A stretch of DNA of 64,000 bases from an uncultured Chitinophagaceae bacterium (GTDB taxonomy: Bacteria > Bacteroidota > Bacteroidia > Chitinophagales > Chitinophagaceae), in NCBI GenBank assembly GCA_937958995.1, contig CALGAP010000006.1, positions 1-64,000 on the forward strand. Direction: 5' to 3'. The notes beneath the pieces are model-generated. The model was not told where the DNA came from, did no database searches, and saw nothing but the letters and a program-made list of their open reading frames with translations. The translations under genes were made by a program, and so were the position numbers. The number at the start of each line of letters is the position of its first letter. Within the stretch, counting starts at the first letter, position 1. This document shows positions 24,403-32,677 of this stretch, one piece after another.

Positions 24403-26631
24403 TCAAACTTTTCTATAAGACCCCGCTTTAATTTTCGAAAGCATCTTGCCCGTAGCATTGTGTAAAATATCATCTACGGTGCGGGCCGAAAGGCTGAATG
24501 TCTTTCCTAACTCCACCGCTTGCTGACGGGTAAATTCTTCCGGCAAGGCTTCAAAGAACTTCCGCTTATTGTCACCCGTCCTAAACTGTGTAACTTCTCC
24601 TTGCCGGGGCAGGTTATTGAACATTAAAATGCTGTGATGCAGGTACACTTCGGCCAATTGCAAGGCCGTGTTGAAATCTTCGTCCGTACAAACTACCTGC
24701 AGGGCGGCTTCGCCATTGTCAAACTTCCTGAGCGCAGTAAATAACATAGCAATCCGGTAAAGGATTAGTCCGAGGCGCTTCACGATACTCGCAGCTTCTT
24801 CTGCTGTAAACATGGTAATGTCATTCAGCCATGCTTCGCATTGCCTGTTGAGCTGGCTCCACTGGCTTTGTGTTAAGCTTACAAATGTTTCTTCCCGCTG
24901 GAGGAATTGCACCATTTGAAAAACGTGAAGCGAAAGTTGTTTGAAATGTTCAGTCAGGTTAATGCTATTGGCATTGGGCGAGACATCTTTCCATTGCTGT
25001 TCGACCTTAAAGGCGTAGAAGAGGAAACGACTGAACAGTCCATCTTCTGCCGAAGCAATCAACCCGGTTACCTGATTGGGTGTTCCTGACAAAGCAATGG
25101 AAAGGCAAGGGGCATTGACTTCCGTGAACTCGTTATTGGTTTTCCGTGAGCTGGAAATTCGCTCGTGGTGAAATGATTTACGCAGCATATCGGAATAGGA
25201 ACCCCATTCCTGTTTGAATACATTGCCCAGCGTGTCTGCTTCCGTCTCGCAGATAATACCCATGCCTTCGTTCTGCTCCAGGTGCCAGAGGATCTTTGCA
25301 TAACTGGTGTTCGCAGGGATATACACGACCTTGAAAGCAGGCTTGACAGGTTGCTCTTCCGTACTGGTGTCGCCTTTCTTCTTGCTGTGCATTCTTTGTT
25401 TGTGCTCAGCAAGCTCCACATTGTACTGCGTTTCGGCATCACGGCTTGCTTTCAATACAAATGCGTGGTATTCATCGGCCAGCATTTTTGCAAACTTTAA
25501 TACGCCTTTACCACTTGCGGCCGGAGCCACCGTAAAGGAAAACAAGTTGGGAAAGACCTCCTGCCCGGCATACAATCCCTTTACTCCCGGTAAACAACCA
25601 CTGAGAATGGCCAGCGCCCCGGTGAGAAATACATCTTTCTCCCTGAAGTCTGTAAAGGCTGCGGCACCACCGCGGATGAGCGGAGGCATGAGGTCGTATA
25701 GTTCCGCAGGAACAGACGGGGTATTCTTCAGGAAGTCTTCCGGTACGGTTTCTACGGAGGGAGTTTGAGGCTTTGCAGTGTTTGCAAACTTTGCAAACTC
25801 GTTCCGCTGATTGGCATAAACACTTTCAACGGTAGCATGAATTTCTTTCGGGTCGAGATCAAAAGATGCGGTAATCAATTCCAGCGCATCAGCTTCAGGG
25901 ATGCCGGAGCGATTGCAGTTGCAGGTAAGCAAATGAATGTAATTGTTCCGGTTGCCTTCGTGGTATTGCGATTTCTGATTGGTGAAATCAATACAATGCT
26001 GAAAGCGTTCTTGGTATTTACTAACCGGTGTTTGTGTCTTCTCAGGCTTCAGTTCTTCTTCCAGCAAAGGCACATCTGAAATGGGCGCAACTTCAAAGAC
26101 CTTGTTATTAATGTTCTTATATGCTTCGGGGTCATAAGACATGAAACACAACCGGGTTACATCTTTGCCGGAGGGATCAGTGACCAAACCAATTTCCTTT
26201 TGGTAATAATCAGCCACCTGTTGCCAGGCGTGTTTGTGTTCCTGCAAACCGGTGTTCACTTCCACAAGGATCTTAATACCGTTACCGCTCGGACTGCGGA
26301 AGCAGGAAAAGGTATAAGGGATTGCCGATGCTTTGTCAAAAGCTGACTGCAATTGTTCCGGTGTGAGTTTGTCAAAGTCCAGAATGATAAACTGGCTGTA
26401 AGAAACCAGGTGCTCCATTTTTCGACCACCTTGAAAAGTTGCCGATGGAGTGAAAGCCGGGAGCTGTTTTTTCAGCCTGTCAGCTTCGTCTTTTTTGCCA
26501 ACCTGAATTGCTGACCTTACCTGCTCAACTTCCGCTTTGTATTTGCCCTCCCTGATGTCCTTCGTAATCAGGATGAGGGACTTGTCTGCTATAGGTATAT
26601 TAAACTGTTTGAATATCGTGCTGCTTGCCAT
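24403..26631 (-). CDS. BT4734/VirE-N plus DUF3987 replication (primase-helicase) protein
   Basis: The 742-residue protein begins with a BT4734-like VirE N-terminal domain (residues about 40-190, with FIILDFDKL and SPSGNGIKILVEV), a primase-type fold. A primase C-terminal helical segment (EGNRNNYIHLLTCNCNR) lies near 220. From about 300 it is DUF3987, with a P-loop-like APAASGKGVLKFAK near 373. Such proteins are hallmark replication proteins of Bacteroidetes integrative elements. It is downstream of two HTH genes and belongs with the integrase module. The island also has vapE, a second replication module. Confidence 0.85.
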   Translation of the reverse strand: MASSTIFKQFNIPIADKSLILITKDIREGKYKAEVEQVRSAIQVGKKDEADRLKKQLPAFTPSATFQGGRKMEHLVSYSQFIILDFDKLTPEQLQSAFDKASAIPYTFSCFRSPSGNGIKILVEVNTGLQEHKHAWQQVADYYQKEIGLVTDPSGKDVTRLCFMSYDPEAYKNINNKVFEVAPISDVPLLEEELKPEKTQTPVSKYQERFQHCIDFTNQKSQYHEGNRNNYIHLLTCNCNRSGIPEADALELITASFDLDPKEIHATVESVYANQRNEFAKFANTAKPQTPSVETVPEDFLKNTPSVPAELYDLMPPLIRGGAAAFTDFREKDVFLTGALAILSGCLPGVKGLYAGQEVFPNLFSFTVAPAASGKGVLKFAKMLADEYHAFVLKASRDAETQYNVELAEHKQRMHSKKKGDTSTEEQPVKPAFKVVYIPANTSYAKILWHLEQNEGMGIICETEADTLGNVFKQEWGSYSDMLRKSFHHERISSSRKTNNEFTEVNAPCLSIALSGTPNQVTGLIASAEDGLFSRFLFYAFKVEQQWKDVSPNANSINLTEHFKQLSLHVFQMVQFLQREETFVSLTQSQWSQLNRQCEAWLNDITMFTAEEAASIVKRLGLILYRIAMLFTALRKFDNGEAALQVVCTDEDFNTALQLAEVYLHHSILMFNNLPRQGEVTQFRTGDNKRKFFEALPEEFTRQQAVELGKTFSLSARTVDDILHNATGKMLSKIKAGSYRKV

Positions 26632-26679
26632 AGTTTATGACTGATCGTTTAATGAGTTATTGAAATGATTGGAAAGTGC

Positions 26680-26955
26680 CTACCGGAGTGCAGGCACTTT
26701 GTATTTCTCCAGCATCTGCAGGATGTCGCTGAGGCGGTAATAGATTTTGTTACCGACCTGTGAGTAAGCAATCACTTTCTGCTCTCGCCAAGCCTGAGCA
26801 GTTCTTTTGCTTACGTTCATGATGCTGATGAACTCCTGGTTGTCGAAGAATACCTCTTTGGGATTTTTCTGTTTCTCCCTTAAAAGCCCCTCGAGTGTTT
26901 CAAGACGCTGGAGGATCTCACGGTAGGATTGTTCTGTGATTACAAACTTGCCCAT
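26680..26955 (-). CDS. Helix-turn-helix (HTH_17) protein, excisionase-like
   Basis: The 91-residue protein has an N-terminal coiled coil (residues 8-30) and a MerR/excisionase-type HTH_17 domain (NQEFISIMNVSKRTAQAWREQKV...YYRLSDILQML). Such small proteins are paired upstream of the DUF3987 gene in Bacteroidetes mobile elements and are thought to act in regulation or excision. It overlaps the preceding HTH gene by one base. Confidence 0.8.
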   Translation of the reverse strand: MGKFVITEQSYREILQRLETLEGLLREKQKNPKEVFFDNQEFISIMNVSKRTAQAWREQKVIAYSQVGNKIYYRLSDILQMLEKYKVPALR

Positions 26956-27284
26956 CAGAACCTCCTTTTGTTTTTGATCACATAATCGGCAGCCTGTTTT
27001 TCAATCTCATCAGTCGTAGACTGCTTGTTGCGCTGCAACCATTCATCCAGCTCTGCACGATTGAAGTACAGGCGTTTTCCCTGCGGACAGAAGTGAGGGA
27101 TGGACTTGTTACTGGTAAGCTTATACAGATGACTTTCGCTAAGGCTCAGGTACTGGCAAGCCTCTGAAAAGTTTAATACATCTTTTTTGAGAAGATTCTG
27201 CTCGATGATCAGTTGTTCTATGCGTTCGAGCTTTTCGATAATCGGACTATTGTCACTCATTTTCGTTTCGTTTAAAAGATTCAC
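26955..27284 (-). CDS. Helix-turn-helix (HTH_17) protein, excisionase-like
   Basis: The 109-residue protein contains FSEACQYLSLSESHLYKLTSNKSI and LYFNRAELDEWL, the HTH_17 excisionase-type fold, preceded by a short coiled coil. A start at MSDNSP (Met9) is also possible. It forms a two-gene pair with the next HTH protein, and is preceded by a 138-bp gap with three CATTGAGAT repeats. It is probably a regulator of element replication or excision. Confidence 0.8.
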   Translation of the reverse strand: MNLLNETKMSDNSPIIEKLERIEQLIIEQNLLKKDVLNFSEACQYLSLSESHLYKLTSNKSIPHFCPQGKRLYFNRAELDEWLQRNKQSTTDEIEKQAADYVIKNKRRF

Positions 27285-27374
27285 AATTGGTTTGTGTGCC
27301 TTTCAAGCAGCGGAAACAAGGCACGTTTCCCGCTGTTGACGAAACAAAGTGACAAAGAACGGAAGGGGAAAAGG

Positions 27375-27418
27375 TTGAGATACTTACATCTCAATGAGTT
27401 ATCTCAATGATCTCAATG
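27375..27418 (-). promoter_or_regulatory. Three CATTGAGAT repeats upstream of the HTH gene pair
   Basis: On the minus strand CATTGAGAT occurs at 27418-27410, 27409-27401 and 27396-27388, followed by ATCTCAA at 27381-27375 in the opposite sense. The cluster lies about 90-135 bp upstream of the HTH gene start, as expected for binding sites of an element regulator. The rest of the 27285-27422 gap holds an imperfect inverted repeat of AGCGGGAAAC with GTTTCCGCT. Confidence 0.45.
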
Positions 27419-27422
27419 TTTT

Positions 27423-28490
27423 TCATTTCCAATCTTTGAAAATGTTATCTATGATTGCCTTTTTCTTGGTGTTGACCACCTTGCTGGAATACAGGTTCTG
27501 CGCCTTCAGCAGAGTCCCTTTCTTAGAATAGAATAAGGCAGATTTCTCAAGGGTTGTTGGGGTGAGGTTTGAGAAATAGTTTTTCAGCTTTTCAACGATG
27601 ACGTAGCGCAATTCAACGGTTTCACAATCAAAATAAACCTTCGGTGCTTTCTTGGTGAGGTGCTTGGACGTGAATACAGAAACAAGCTGATCCACGGTGG
27701 TTTGATCTTCATTGAGCAATTCTATTTTGCTGTTAAGCTGAGATAATGCAGCTTTTAGTTTCTCCACGTCATCGTTGAACCCGAAGCTGAAGCGATCCTC
27801 TGGTTCCTGAGCGGTGTAGGCTGTGGCTTCTTCCTGAATAGTGCTTAACGCATCAGAGATTTTATAGTACTCTTCCGAAGGAACCGGCTCGCCCAGGTAT
27901 TCGGCAAATATTTCTGTTTCGGTAGTGGAAGGTGTATTGAGGTAGGAGGGGTAAAGCAATTCAGTCTCCATCAGCAAGCGAACCAATGAAAGTTTCAGAA
28001 CGGTGAGCACGTAGGCAGAGATTGCATCTTCAGTATAATGCGGGATCGTGGCCGTGGTTTTCTTTAACAGGTCAATGATATTGGTGCGCAGTCCATTGAC
28101 AAGGTATTTCCTGTCTGTATCTTCAATTTTTCGGCTTACTGCTTTGTGAAGGGTATCGGTCAGTCGTGTAGCCTCGTTGGTGATGAGGTAGTAGTAAAAC
28201 TTTGTAGTGGTAGTCGTGAACGTAGGAATTTTGATTTCTACTAGAGGCTTGGAGATTTCCTTTTCTTTTTTGCCTTTGGGTTGTTTCAGATATACTTCCA
28301 GAGTTTCATCCTTTAGTAATGCTTTATCGTTCTTAAAAATCGACTGCAATGCAGTCTGGAACTCGGCGATGTTCTTAGGCTGCATGAACTGCGTAGTGAT
28401 GAGCTGGCGGTATTGTTTGTCGTTTCTGTTCTTCTGATGCCAGGGTTTCAGGTCTCCGAATAAAATGCTGTTGTAGATATTTAACTCCAT
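27423..28490 (-). CDS. Unknown 355-residue protein beside the integrase
   Basis: The family is not recognised with certainty. The protein has no signal peptide or membrane segment, and is mostly helical in appearance, with Lys/Glu-rich stretches near residues 65-85 and a predicted coiled coil near 240-265. It starts 3 bp after the integrase stop and shares its operon. Proteins of this size commonly accompany tyrosine recombinases in Bacteroidetes elements and may be mobilisation or maintenance factors, which is inference from position only. Confidence 0.7.
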   Translation of the reverse strand: MELNIYNSILFGDLKPWHQKNRNDKQYRQLITTQFMQPKNIAEFQTALQSIFKNDKALLKDETLEVYLKQPKGKKEKEISKPLVEIKIPTFTTTTTKFYYYLITNEATRLTDTLHKAVSRKIEDTDRKYLVNGLRTNIIDLLKKTTATIPHYTEDAISAYVLTVLKLSLVRLLMETELLYPSYLNTPSTTETEIFAEYLGEPVPSEEYYKISDALSTIQEEATAYTAQEPEDRFSFGFNDDVEKLKAALSQLNSKIELLNEDQTTVDQLVSVFTSKHLTKKAPKVYFDCETVELRYVIVEKLKNYFSNLTPTTLEKSALFYSKKGTLLKAQNLYSSKVVNTKKKAIIDNIFKDWK

Positions 28491-28493
28491 ACG

Positions 28494-29600
28494 TTAGAGC
28501 TCAAGCTTGATTTTGTTGGCGGCTTCTTTCTTTTTATCGTCAATGATCTTGGCATAGATCTGCGTGGTCTTTAAATCTTTGTGACCTAATAATTTCGAAA
28601 CGGTATAAATGTCGGTTCCGAGGGTAAGCTGAAGTGTCGCGTACGTGTGACGGGCGCAATGGAATGAAATGGTTTTGGTAACGCCTGCACGCAGTGCCCA
28701 TTGCTGTAATTTGATGTTATGCCATGAGCTGTACTTCAATCCCATAAAAACTCTTTCTTCCGGCTTGCCTCTTTCTCCGAGCAGTTTCACCGCGTCTTCG
28801 CTGATGGGTAATGTTTCAGCGCCCTTTGTTTTCTTCTGACGAAAACGGATATAATGCCCAACCTCTTTGGAGTGCTGCACTTCTGACCAGATCAGTTTAT
28901 TTACGTCACTCCAGCGCAAACCCGTCAATGCGCTGAAAAGGAAACCACGTTTTAAAATATCAATGTCACATTCGGCCTTAGCCATGGCCTGCAATTCTTC
29001 ATAGGTAAGGAACTCTCTTTCGGGTTCGCCTGGCTTAATGCCTTCCACGGTCTCCGCAGGATTGCGGTTGATGATTTCTTCTTTCACGGCCTCCCTGAGT
29101 GCTGCCCGGATCTTGTTGTAATAGGAGCTTTGTGAGTTTTGGGAAAGGGGTTTGCCCGCTGGTGTCTTAGCTTCTTTCTGCAAGTAGGTTTTGAAGTCCT
29201 CCAGCCAGCGTTTGTCAATTTGATTAAAGGTAACATCACTGGGAGCAAACTTCTTGAGGTGCTTTAGCGCACTGTCCCAGTTATCATAGTTGCCTTTGCT
29301 GTCTTTACGCTTCTCTGCGAGGTATTCGACATAGCGAAGGAAACTGCCTTTGAGTTTCCCGCTGTCCTGAAAGCCATAGATGCCGTTCTTGATCTCAAGA
29401 TGTCTTTTGCTGCGGATAGCTTCGGCCAGCTCTAGAGTCTTTTTATTTTCTTCCTTTTCCTTCTTGGAGAGCTTACCTTTCTCCGGCTCAGGAATAAGGT
29501 ATAATTGCAAATATTCGTACTGACGTTTGCCATTGCTGTAATAGTCGAGGTACAAACTTATTTTGTCTCCCTTCTGGCGTTGTCTGAGTGTTACGTTCAT
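28494..29600 (-). CDS. int: Tyrosine recombinase / integrase of the island
   Basis: The 368-residue protein has an N-terminal Arm-type DNA-binding domain, a SAM-like core-binding domain (residues about 85-185) and a catalytic domain with Arg in TGLRWSDV near 228, HCARHTY near 318 and LLGHKDLKTTQIYAK near 335, where the Tyr is nucleophilic. Met at 29600 is preferred because it lies 7 bp after the stop of the upstream HTH gene. It is about 600 bp from the mnmE end, with repeat sites between, so it probably integrates and excises this island. Confidence 0.9.
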   Translation of the reverse strand: MNVTLRQRQKGDKISLYLDYYSNGKRQYEYLQLYLIPEPEKGKLSKKEKEENKKTLELAEAIRSKRHLEIKNGIYGFQDSGKLKGSFLRYVEYLAEKRKDSKGNYDNWDSALKHLKKFAPSDVTFNQIDKRWLEDFKTYLQKEAKTPAGKPLSQNSQSSYYNKIRAALREAVKEEIINRNPAETVEGIKPGEPEREFLTYEELQAMAKAECDIDILKRGFLFSALTGLRWSDVNKLIWSEVQHSKEVGHYIRFRQKKTKGAETLPISEDAVKLLGERGKPEERVFMGLKYSSWHNIKLQQWALRAGVTKTISFHCARHTYATLQLTLGTDIYTVSKLLGHKDLKTTQIYAKIIDDKKKEAANKIKLEL

Positions 29601-29607
29601 AAGAATA

Positions 29608-29955
29608 TCATTTGAAGAGGTTATCAATTTCTGCTCGTTGTATAATCGTCTTCCTGCCAATCTTGGCGGCCTTCAATTTGCCATTCTCAACAAGGCGGTA
29701 GATCGTCCACCGGCTTGCGCCCAGGAGCATGCACACTTCGTTGATGCTGAGAAATTCCTTCTCGTTCACAACCGGGTTATAGGGGCGCTTCTTATTCTCC
29801 TGCTCGATGGTCTTAGCAATCTTGTCTTCAAGGATGCGCTTCTTATAAGCCCTCTTTGCGCAGGTGTCTGAGCAGTATTGCGTACTAGTGGTTTTGGCAA
29901 CGTATGGGTTGTTGCAAAAAACACAGGTCTTATCGATACGCATGTTGCTGCTCAT
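29608..29955 (-). CDS. Zinc-ribbon plus HTH_17 protein, probable excisionase
   Basis: The 115-residue protein begins with a Cys4 element (CVFCNNPY...YCSDTCAKRAY, residues about 11-33) followed by a charged linker and an HTH_17 excisionase domain (LSINEVCMLLGASRWTIYRLVENGKL, near 68-95). It is first in the operon with the integrase and next to the attachment region. The zinc ribbon in front of an excisionase-type domain probably helps DNA binding. It likely controls recombination direction. Confidence 0.8.
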   Translation of the reverse strand: MSSNMRIDKTCVFCNNPYVAKTTSTQYCSDTCAKRAYKKRILEDKIAKTIEQENKKRPYNPVVNEKEFLSINEVCMLLGASRWTIYRLVENGKLKAAKIGRKTIIQRAEIDNLFK

Positions 29956-29969
29956 ACTTGGTAGCTGTT

Positions 29970-30109
29970 TGTTGCCGGTTGTAGCGGAATGTTGCTGGAT
30001 GTAGCAAAGTTTCTCCCGTCTCGGATTTCTTGTTGCCCGACATCAAGGGCAACAGATTAGGGCAACATTATGGCAACGAATTTAAGTAAAAAAGGAAGGT
30101 TGGGCAACA
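29970..30109. repeat. GGGCAACA repeats, candidate integrase arm sites
   Basis: TGTTGC(CC) occurs at 29970, 29990 and 30031, and its reverse form (G/T)GGCAAC(A) at 30047, 30060, 30071 and 30102, seven copies in 140 bp between the excisionase gene and mnmE. Two opposed copies (TTGCCC at 30033, GGGCAA at 30047) form an inverted pair. Clustered short repeats of this sort beside an integrase gene are typical arm-type sites. Confidence 0.5.
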
Positions 30110-30176
30110 AAAAAGAGAAGGATAAATCAACGAATTATCAACATTAACAAGCACTTAGTAAAGAAAGGAAAGGACT

Positions 30177-30195
30177 TCACTTCCCAATACAAAAC
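30177..30195 (-). other. Probable attachment core at the mnmE 3' end
   Basis: The minus strand reads GTTTTGTATTGGGAAGTGA, the last codons of mnmE (C-terminal FCIGK). The equivalent 18 bp of trmE in enterobacteria are the attB of Salmonella genomic island 1. Island genes begin immediately after the stop. The opposite copy of the repeat would lie left of this window, so the exact crossover cannot be shown. Confidence 0.55.
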
Positions 30196-31559
30196 TTACT
30201 AAATATATAATCCAACTGATCCTCCGTAGTCACCTCGCCCGTAATCTCACCTAAATAGTGCAGGCACCGCCGTATATCCAGTGCCACCAGGTCGCCCGGC
30301 AGTTTATTGTCCAGCCCGCTCCTGATATCTTGCAGCGATTTCAATACCTCCTGCAACGCATGATAATGCCGGGCGTTCGTAATGATCGTATCCTCGCTTT
30401 GTACGCTGCCCTGCAACACTTTGTCGACCAGCTTTTCTTTCAGCACTTCTACATGACGGCCATCTTTAGCGGAAATAAACACTATGCCGGGCACGGAATT
30501 ATATTTCATTTTCAACGCTTCTTCCTCCACTTTATCCGCCTTATTTCCTACCAGCAGGTGATTTATTTTCATTTGTTCAAATTCCCTGCTCACTTCTTCA
30601 ATCTCACCCGCGCCCATTTCATTTACGTCAAAAACATACAGCACTACATCAGCCTGCTTCATTTTCTCCAGGCTTTTTTCAACGCCAATGCTTTCGATTA
30701 CGTCGTGCGTGTGTTCGCGGATGCCGGCCGTGTCGATCAGGCGGAAGAGGATGCCGTCAATGTTCAGCACTTCTTCGATGGTGTCGCGGGTGGTGCCGGC
30801 GATATCGCTTACGATGGCGCGGTTTTCATTCAGGAGCGTGTTCAGCAAGGTCGATTTGCCCGCATTGGGTTTGCCGATGATGGCTACGCTTACGCCGTTC
30901 TTGATCACGTTGCCAAGCTGAAAAGATGAGGCTAGTTGCCGGGTACTAACGGTTGCTTCATCAATGAGCGCATACAGTTGACCGCGGTCGGCGAATTCAA
31001 CGTCCTCGGTGGCAAAGTCGAGTTCCAGTTCTATGAGAGCGGAAAACTGCAGCAGCCGCTCGCGGAGTTCCTGGAGCTTTTTCGAGAAACCGCCACGGAT
31101 ATTATGTAGCGCAGTCTTGCGCGCGGCTTCGGTGTTGCTGGCAATGAGGTCGGCCACGGCTTCGGCCTGGGCCAGGTCGAGCTTCCCATTCAGGAAGGCA
31201 CGCTGCGTGAATTCGCCGGCGCGGGCCAGGCGGGCACCTTGTTCGATGCAGGCGGCAATCACCTGTTGTTGTACGTAAGGCGAACCATGACAGGAAATTT
31301 CCACGACATCTTCGCCGGTATAGCTGCGGGGACCTTTGTACAAAGAGATCACTACTTCATCAAGCACCTTTTCGCCTTGTTGTAGAAAGCCCACGTGCAA
31401 GGTGTGCGAGGGCTGCGACAGCAGATTCTTCGAGGGGAATAATGCGTTGGCTATTTCCCACGATTGCTTACCGCTCAGCCTGATCACGCCAATGGCGCCT
31501 ACGCCGGGCGGTGTGGCCAGCGCTACAATGGTATCGTCCCATCCTGCCAGTTTTGCCAT
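30177..31559 (-). CDS. mnmE: tRNA modification GTPase MnmE
   Basis: The 460-residue protein has the TrmE N-terminal tetrahydrofolate-binding domain (residues 1-120), helical domain, and G domain with GKPNAGKSTLLN near 230, DTAG near 278 and NKAD near 345, ending in the conserved C-terminal C(I/L)GK. With MnmG it makes the cmnm5U modification at U34 of tRNAs. Met at 31559 (MAKLAGWDDTIVALATPPG) is chosen because it begins the family's conserved start and lies 7 bases after a -7 box. The gene is intact, so island integration left it functional. Confidence 0.97.
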   Translation of the reverse strand: MAKLAGWDDTIVALATPPGVGAIGVIRLSGKQSWEIANALFPSKNLLSQPSHTLHVGFLQQGEKVLDEVVISLYKGPRSYTGEDVVEISCHGSPYVQQQVIAACIEQGARLARAGEFTQRAFLNGKLDLAQAEAVADLIASNTEAARKTALHNIRGGFSKKLQELRERLLQFSALIELELDFATEDVEFADRGQLYALIDEATVSTRQLASSFQLGNVIKNGVSVAIIGKPNAGKSTLLNTLLNENRAIVSDIAGTTRDTIEEVLNIDGILFRLIDTAGIREHTHDVIESIGVEKSLEKMKQADVVLYVFDVNEMGAGEIEEVSREFEQMKINHLLVGNKADKVEEEALKMKYNSVPGIVFISAKDGRHVEVLKEKLVDKVLQGSVQSEDTIITNARHYHALQEVLKSLQDIRSGLDNKLPGDLVALDIRRCLHYLGEITGEVTTEDQLDYIFSKFCIGK

Positions 31560-31565
31560 AAGCCC

Positions 31566-31573
31566 CAAATATA
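31566..31573 (-). promoter_or_regulatory. -7 box of the mnmE promoter
   Basis: TATATTTG on the minus strand matches TAnnTTTG and ends 6 bases before the mnmE ATG. Transcription would start almost at the start codon, giving a very short or absent leader. No clear -33 TTG was found. Confidence 0.45.
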
Positions 31574-31591
31574 GCAAGGGCTAAAGAAAAA

Positions 31592-31607
31592 CCCCGCGCA
31601 GGCGGGG
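31592..31607 (-). terminator. Rho-independent terminator after tonB (first copy)
   Basis: CCCCGC and GCGGGG form a stem with a GCAG loop; on the minus strand it is followed by TTTTTCTTT. It lies between the end of the TonB gene at 31642 and the mnmE promoter. Confidence 0.75.
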
Positions 31608-31641
31608 CCAGGCAGGGTTGGGGGAGATTTTTCCAACATTT

Positions 31642-32463
31642 TCACCCACGCGTCAGGGCAAAGACGATCTGCTGTTTTTTGTACGAGGGCACATGTCTCC
31701 CGTTTTGCCTGGCGGGCGTCCATTTGCCACTCTTTTTAATCACACGCTCCGCCTCAGTCCTGAACTCTTCGGGTCCCGATATGGCTTTAACCTCGCTCAC
31801 ATTGCCGAGCGTGTCAACTACAAACTGCACCACCACTATGCCTTCCTTCTCATTGTCTATCGCTTCCTGGGGATAGCGGAGATACCTTCTCAGGAAACGC
31901 TCCCAGGCCGCGCGGCCGCCGGGAAATTCCGATTCCACTTCCACCTTCATAAAAGGCGTGTTGGCGTTTTCTTCTTCCACTTTAGGTGCTACCACAATGT
32001 CCCTGCCCACATCCTCCAGTGGCGGATCCACCACGCCATCATCTTCCCGGCCGTCCTGGTTGGCCACATCAATCACTGCGCTTTCCAGTGCGTCGATTTC
32101 CGGCGGGGCCTCGGGCACTTCTTCATCCACGATCAGCGGCGTAGAATACTGTATGGTCTGTACACGCTGCGGTGGAGGAGGTGGTGGAGGGGGTGGTGGC
32201 AAAAGCGGTTGCTCTTCCACTGGTTTTATGTCTTCAATATGCGCATCGGGCGGAAGCAGCATCGTGAGCGTATCCGAAGGCTTGCCTCTTCCGGCCAGCA
32301 ATTGCGTAATGCTGAGCGAGAGCACTACCAGTGTCATAACGGCAACAGATATCCTAAGCCGGCGGTTGTACGTTTGCCTGAGTTCATAAGCGCCGTACTC
32401 CTTGTTGCGTCCTTCGAAAATGATGTCCAGGACATCAGCCTGCAGAATAGAATTTTTGTCCAT
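31642..32463 (-). CDS. tonB: TonB-family energy transducer
   Basis: The 273-residue protein has an N-terminal cytoplasmic stretch (FEGRNKEYGAYELRQTY), one membrane segment near residues 40-60, a proline-rich spacer with a ten-proline run near 88, and a TonB C-terminal domain (about 185-273) with EFPGGRAAWERFL and YPQEAIDNEKEGIVVVQF. It couples the proton gradient, through ExbB/ExbD, to outer-membrane receptors. It is the second of two adjacent tonB genes, separated by a terminator and 214 bp, so it may have its own promoter. Confidence 0.9.
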   Translation of the reverse strand: MDKNSILQADVLDIIFEGRNKEYGAYELRQTYNRRLRISVAVMTLVVLSLSITQLLAGRGKPSDTLTMLLPPDAHIEDIKPVEEQPLLPPPPPPPPPPQRVQTIQYSTPLIVDEEVPEAPPEIDALESAVIDVANQDGREDDGVVDPPLEDVGRDIVVAPKVEEENANTPFMKVEVESEFPGGRAAWERFLRRYLRYPQEAIDNEKEGIVVVQFVVDTLGNVSEVKAISGPEEFRTEAERVIKKSGKWTPARQNGRHVPSYKKQQIVFALTRG

Positions 32464-32632
32464 GGCAATATGAATTTGATGAAAGGATTGAATGCAAGTG
32501 AAGACAATAACCAGGTGGGCCGCCTAAAGTGAGCAGCGTTTTCCATGGCTATACTTTTTGTTTCTTTCACAATGAGACACGCCATGCAAGTGTTTCCATA
32601 TCGTTGATCGATTTTTTTCAGACAAAAAAACC

Positions 32633-32651
32633 CCCCGCCATAACGGCGGGG
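32633..32651 (-). terminator. Rho-independent terminator after tonB (second copy)
   Basis: CCCCGCC and GGCGGGG pair around ATAAC, followed on the minus strand by GGTTTTTTT. It follows the TonB gene ending at 32678. Confidence 0.8.
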
Positions 32652-32677
32652 ATCACACTTTGAATTCATTTTGATGT

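Noticed and set aside
29970..30109. GGGCAACA repeats as a CRISPR or origin
   Set aside because: Mixed orientation, short and irregular spacing and position beside the integrase fit recombination sites better.
30000..30200. tRNA gene as integration target
   Set aside because: No cloverleaf or T-arm-like sequence was seen; the island abuts the mnmE coding end instead.
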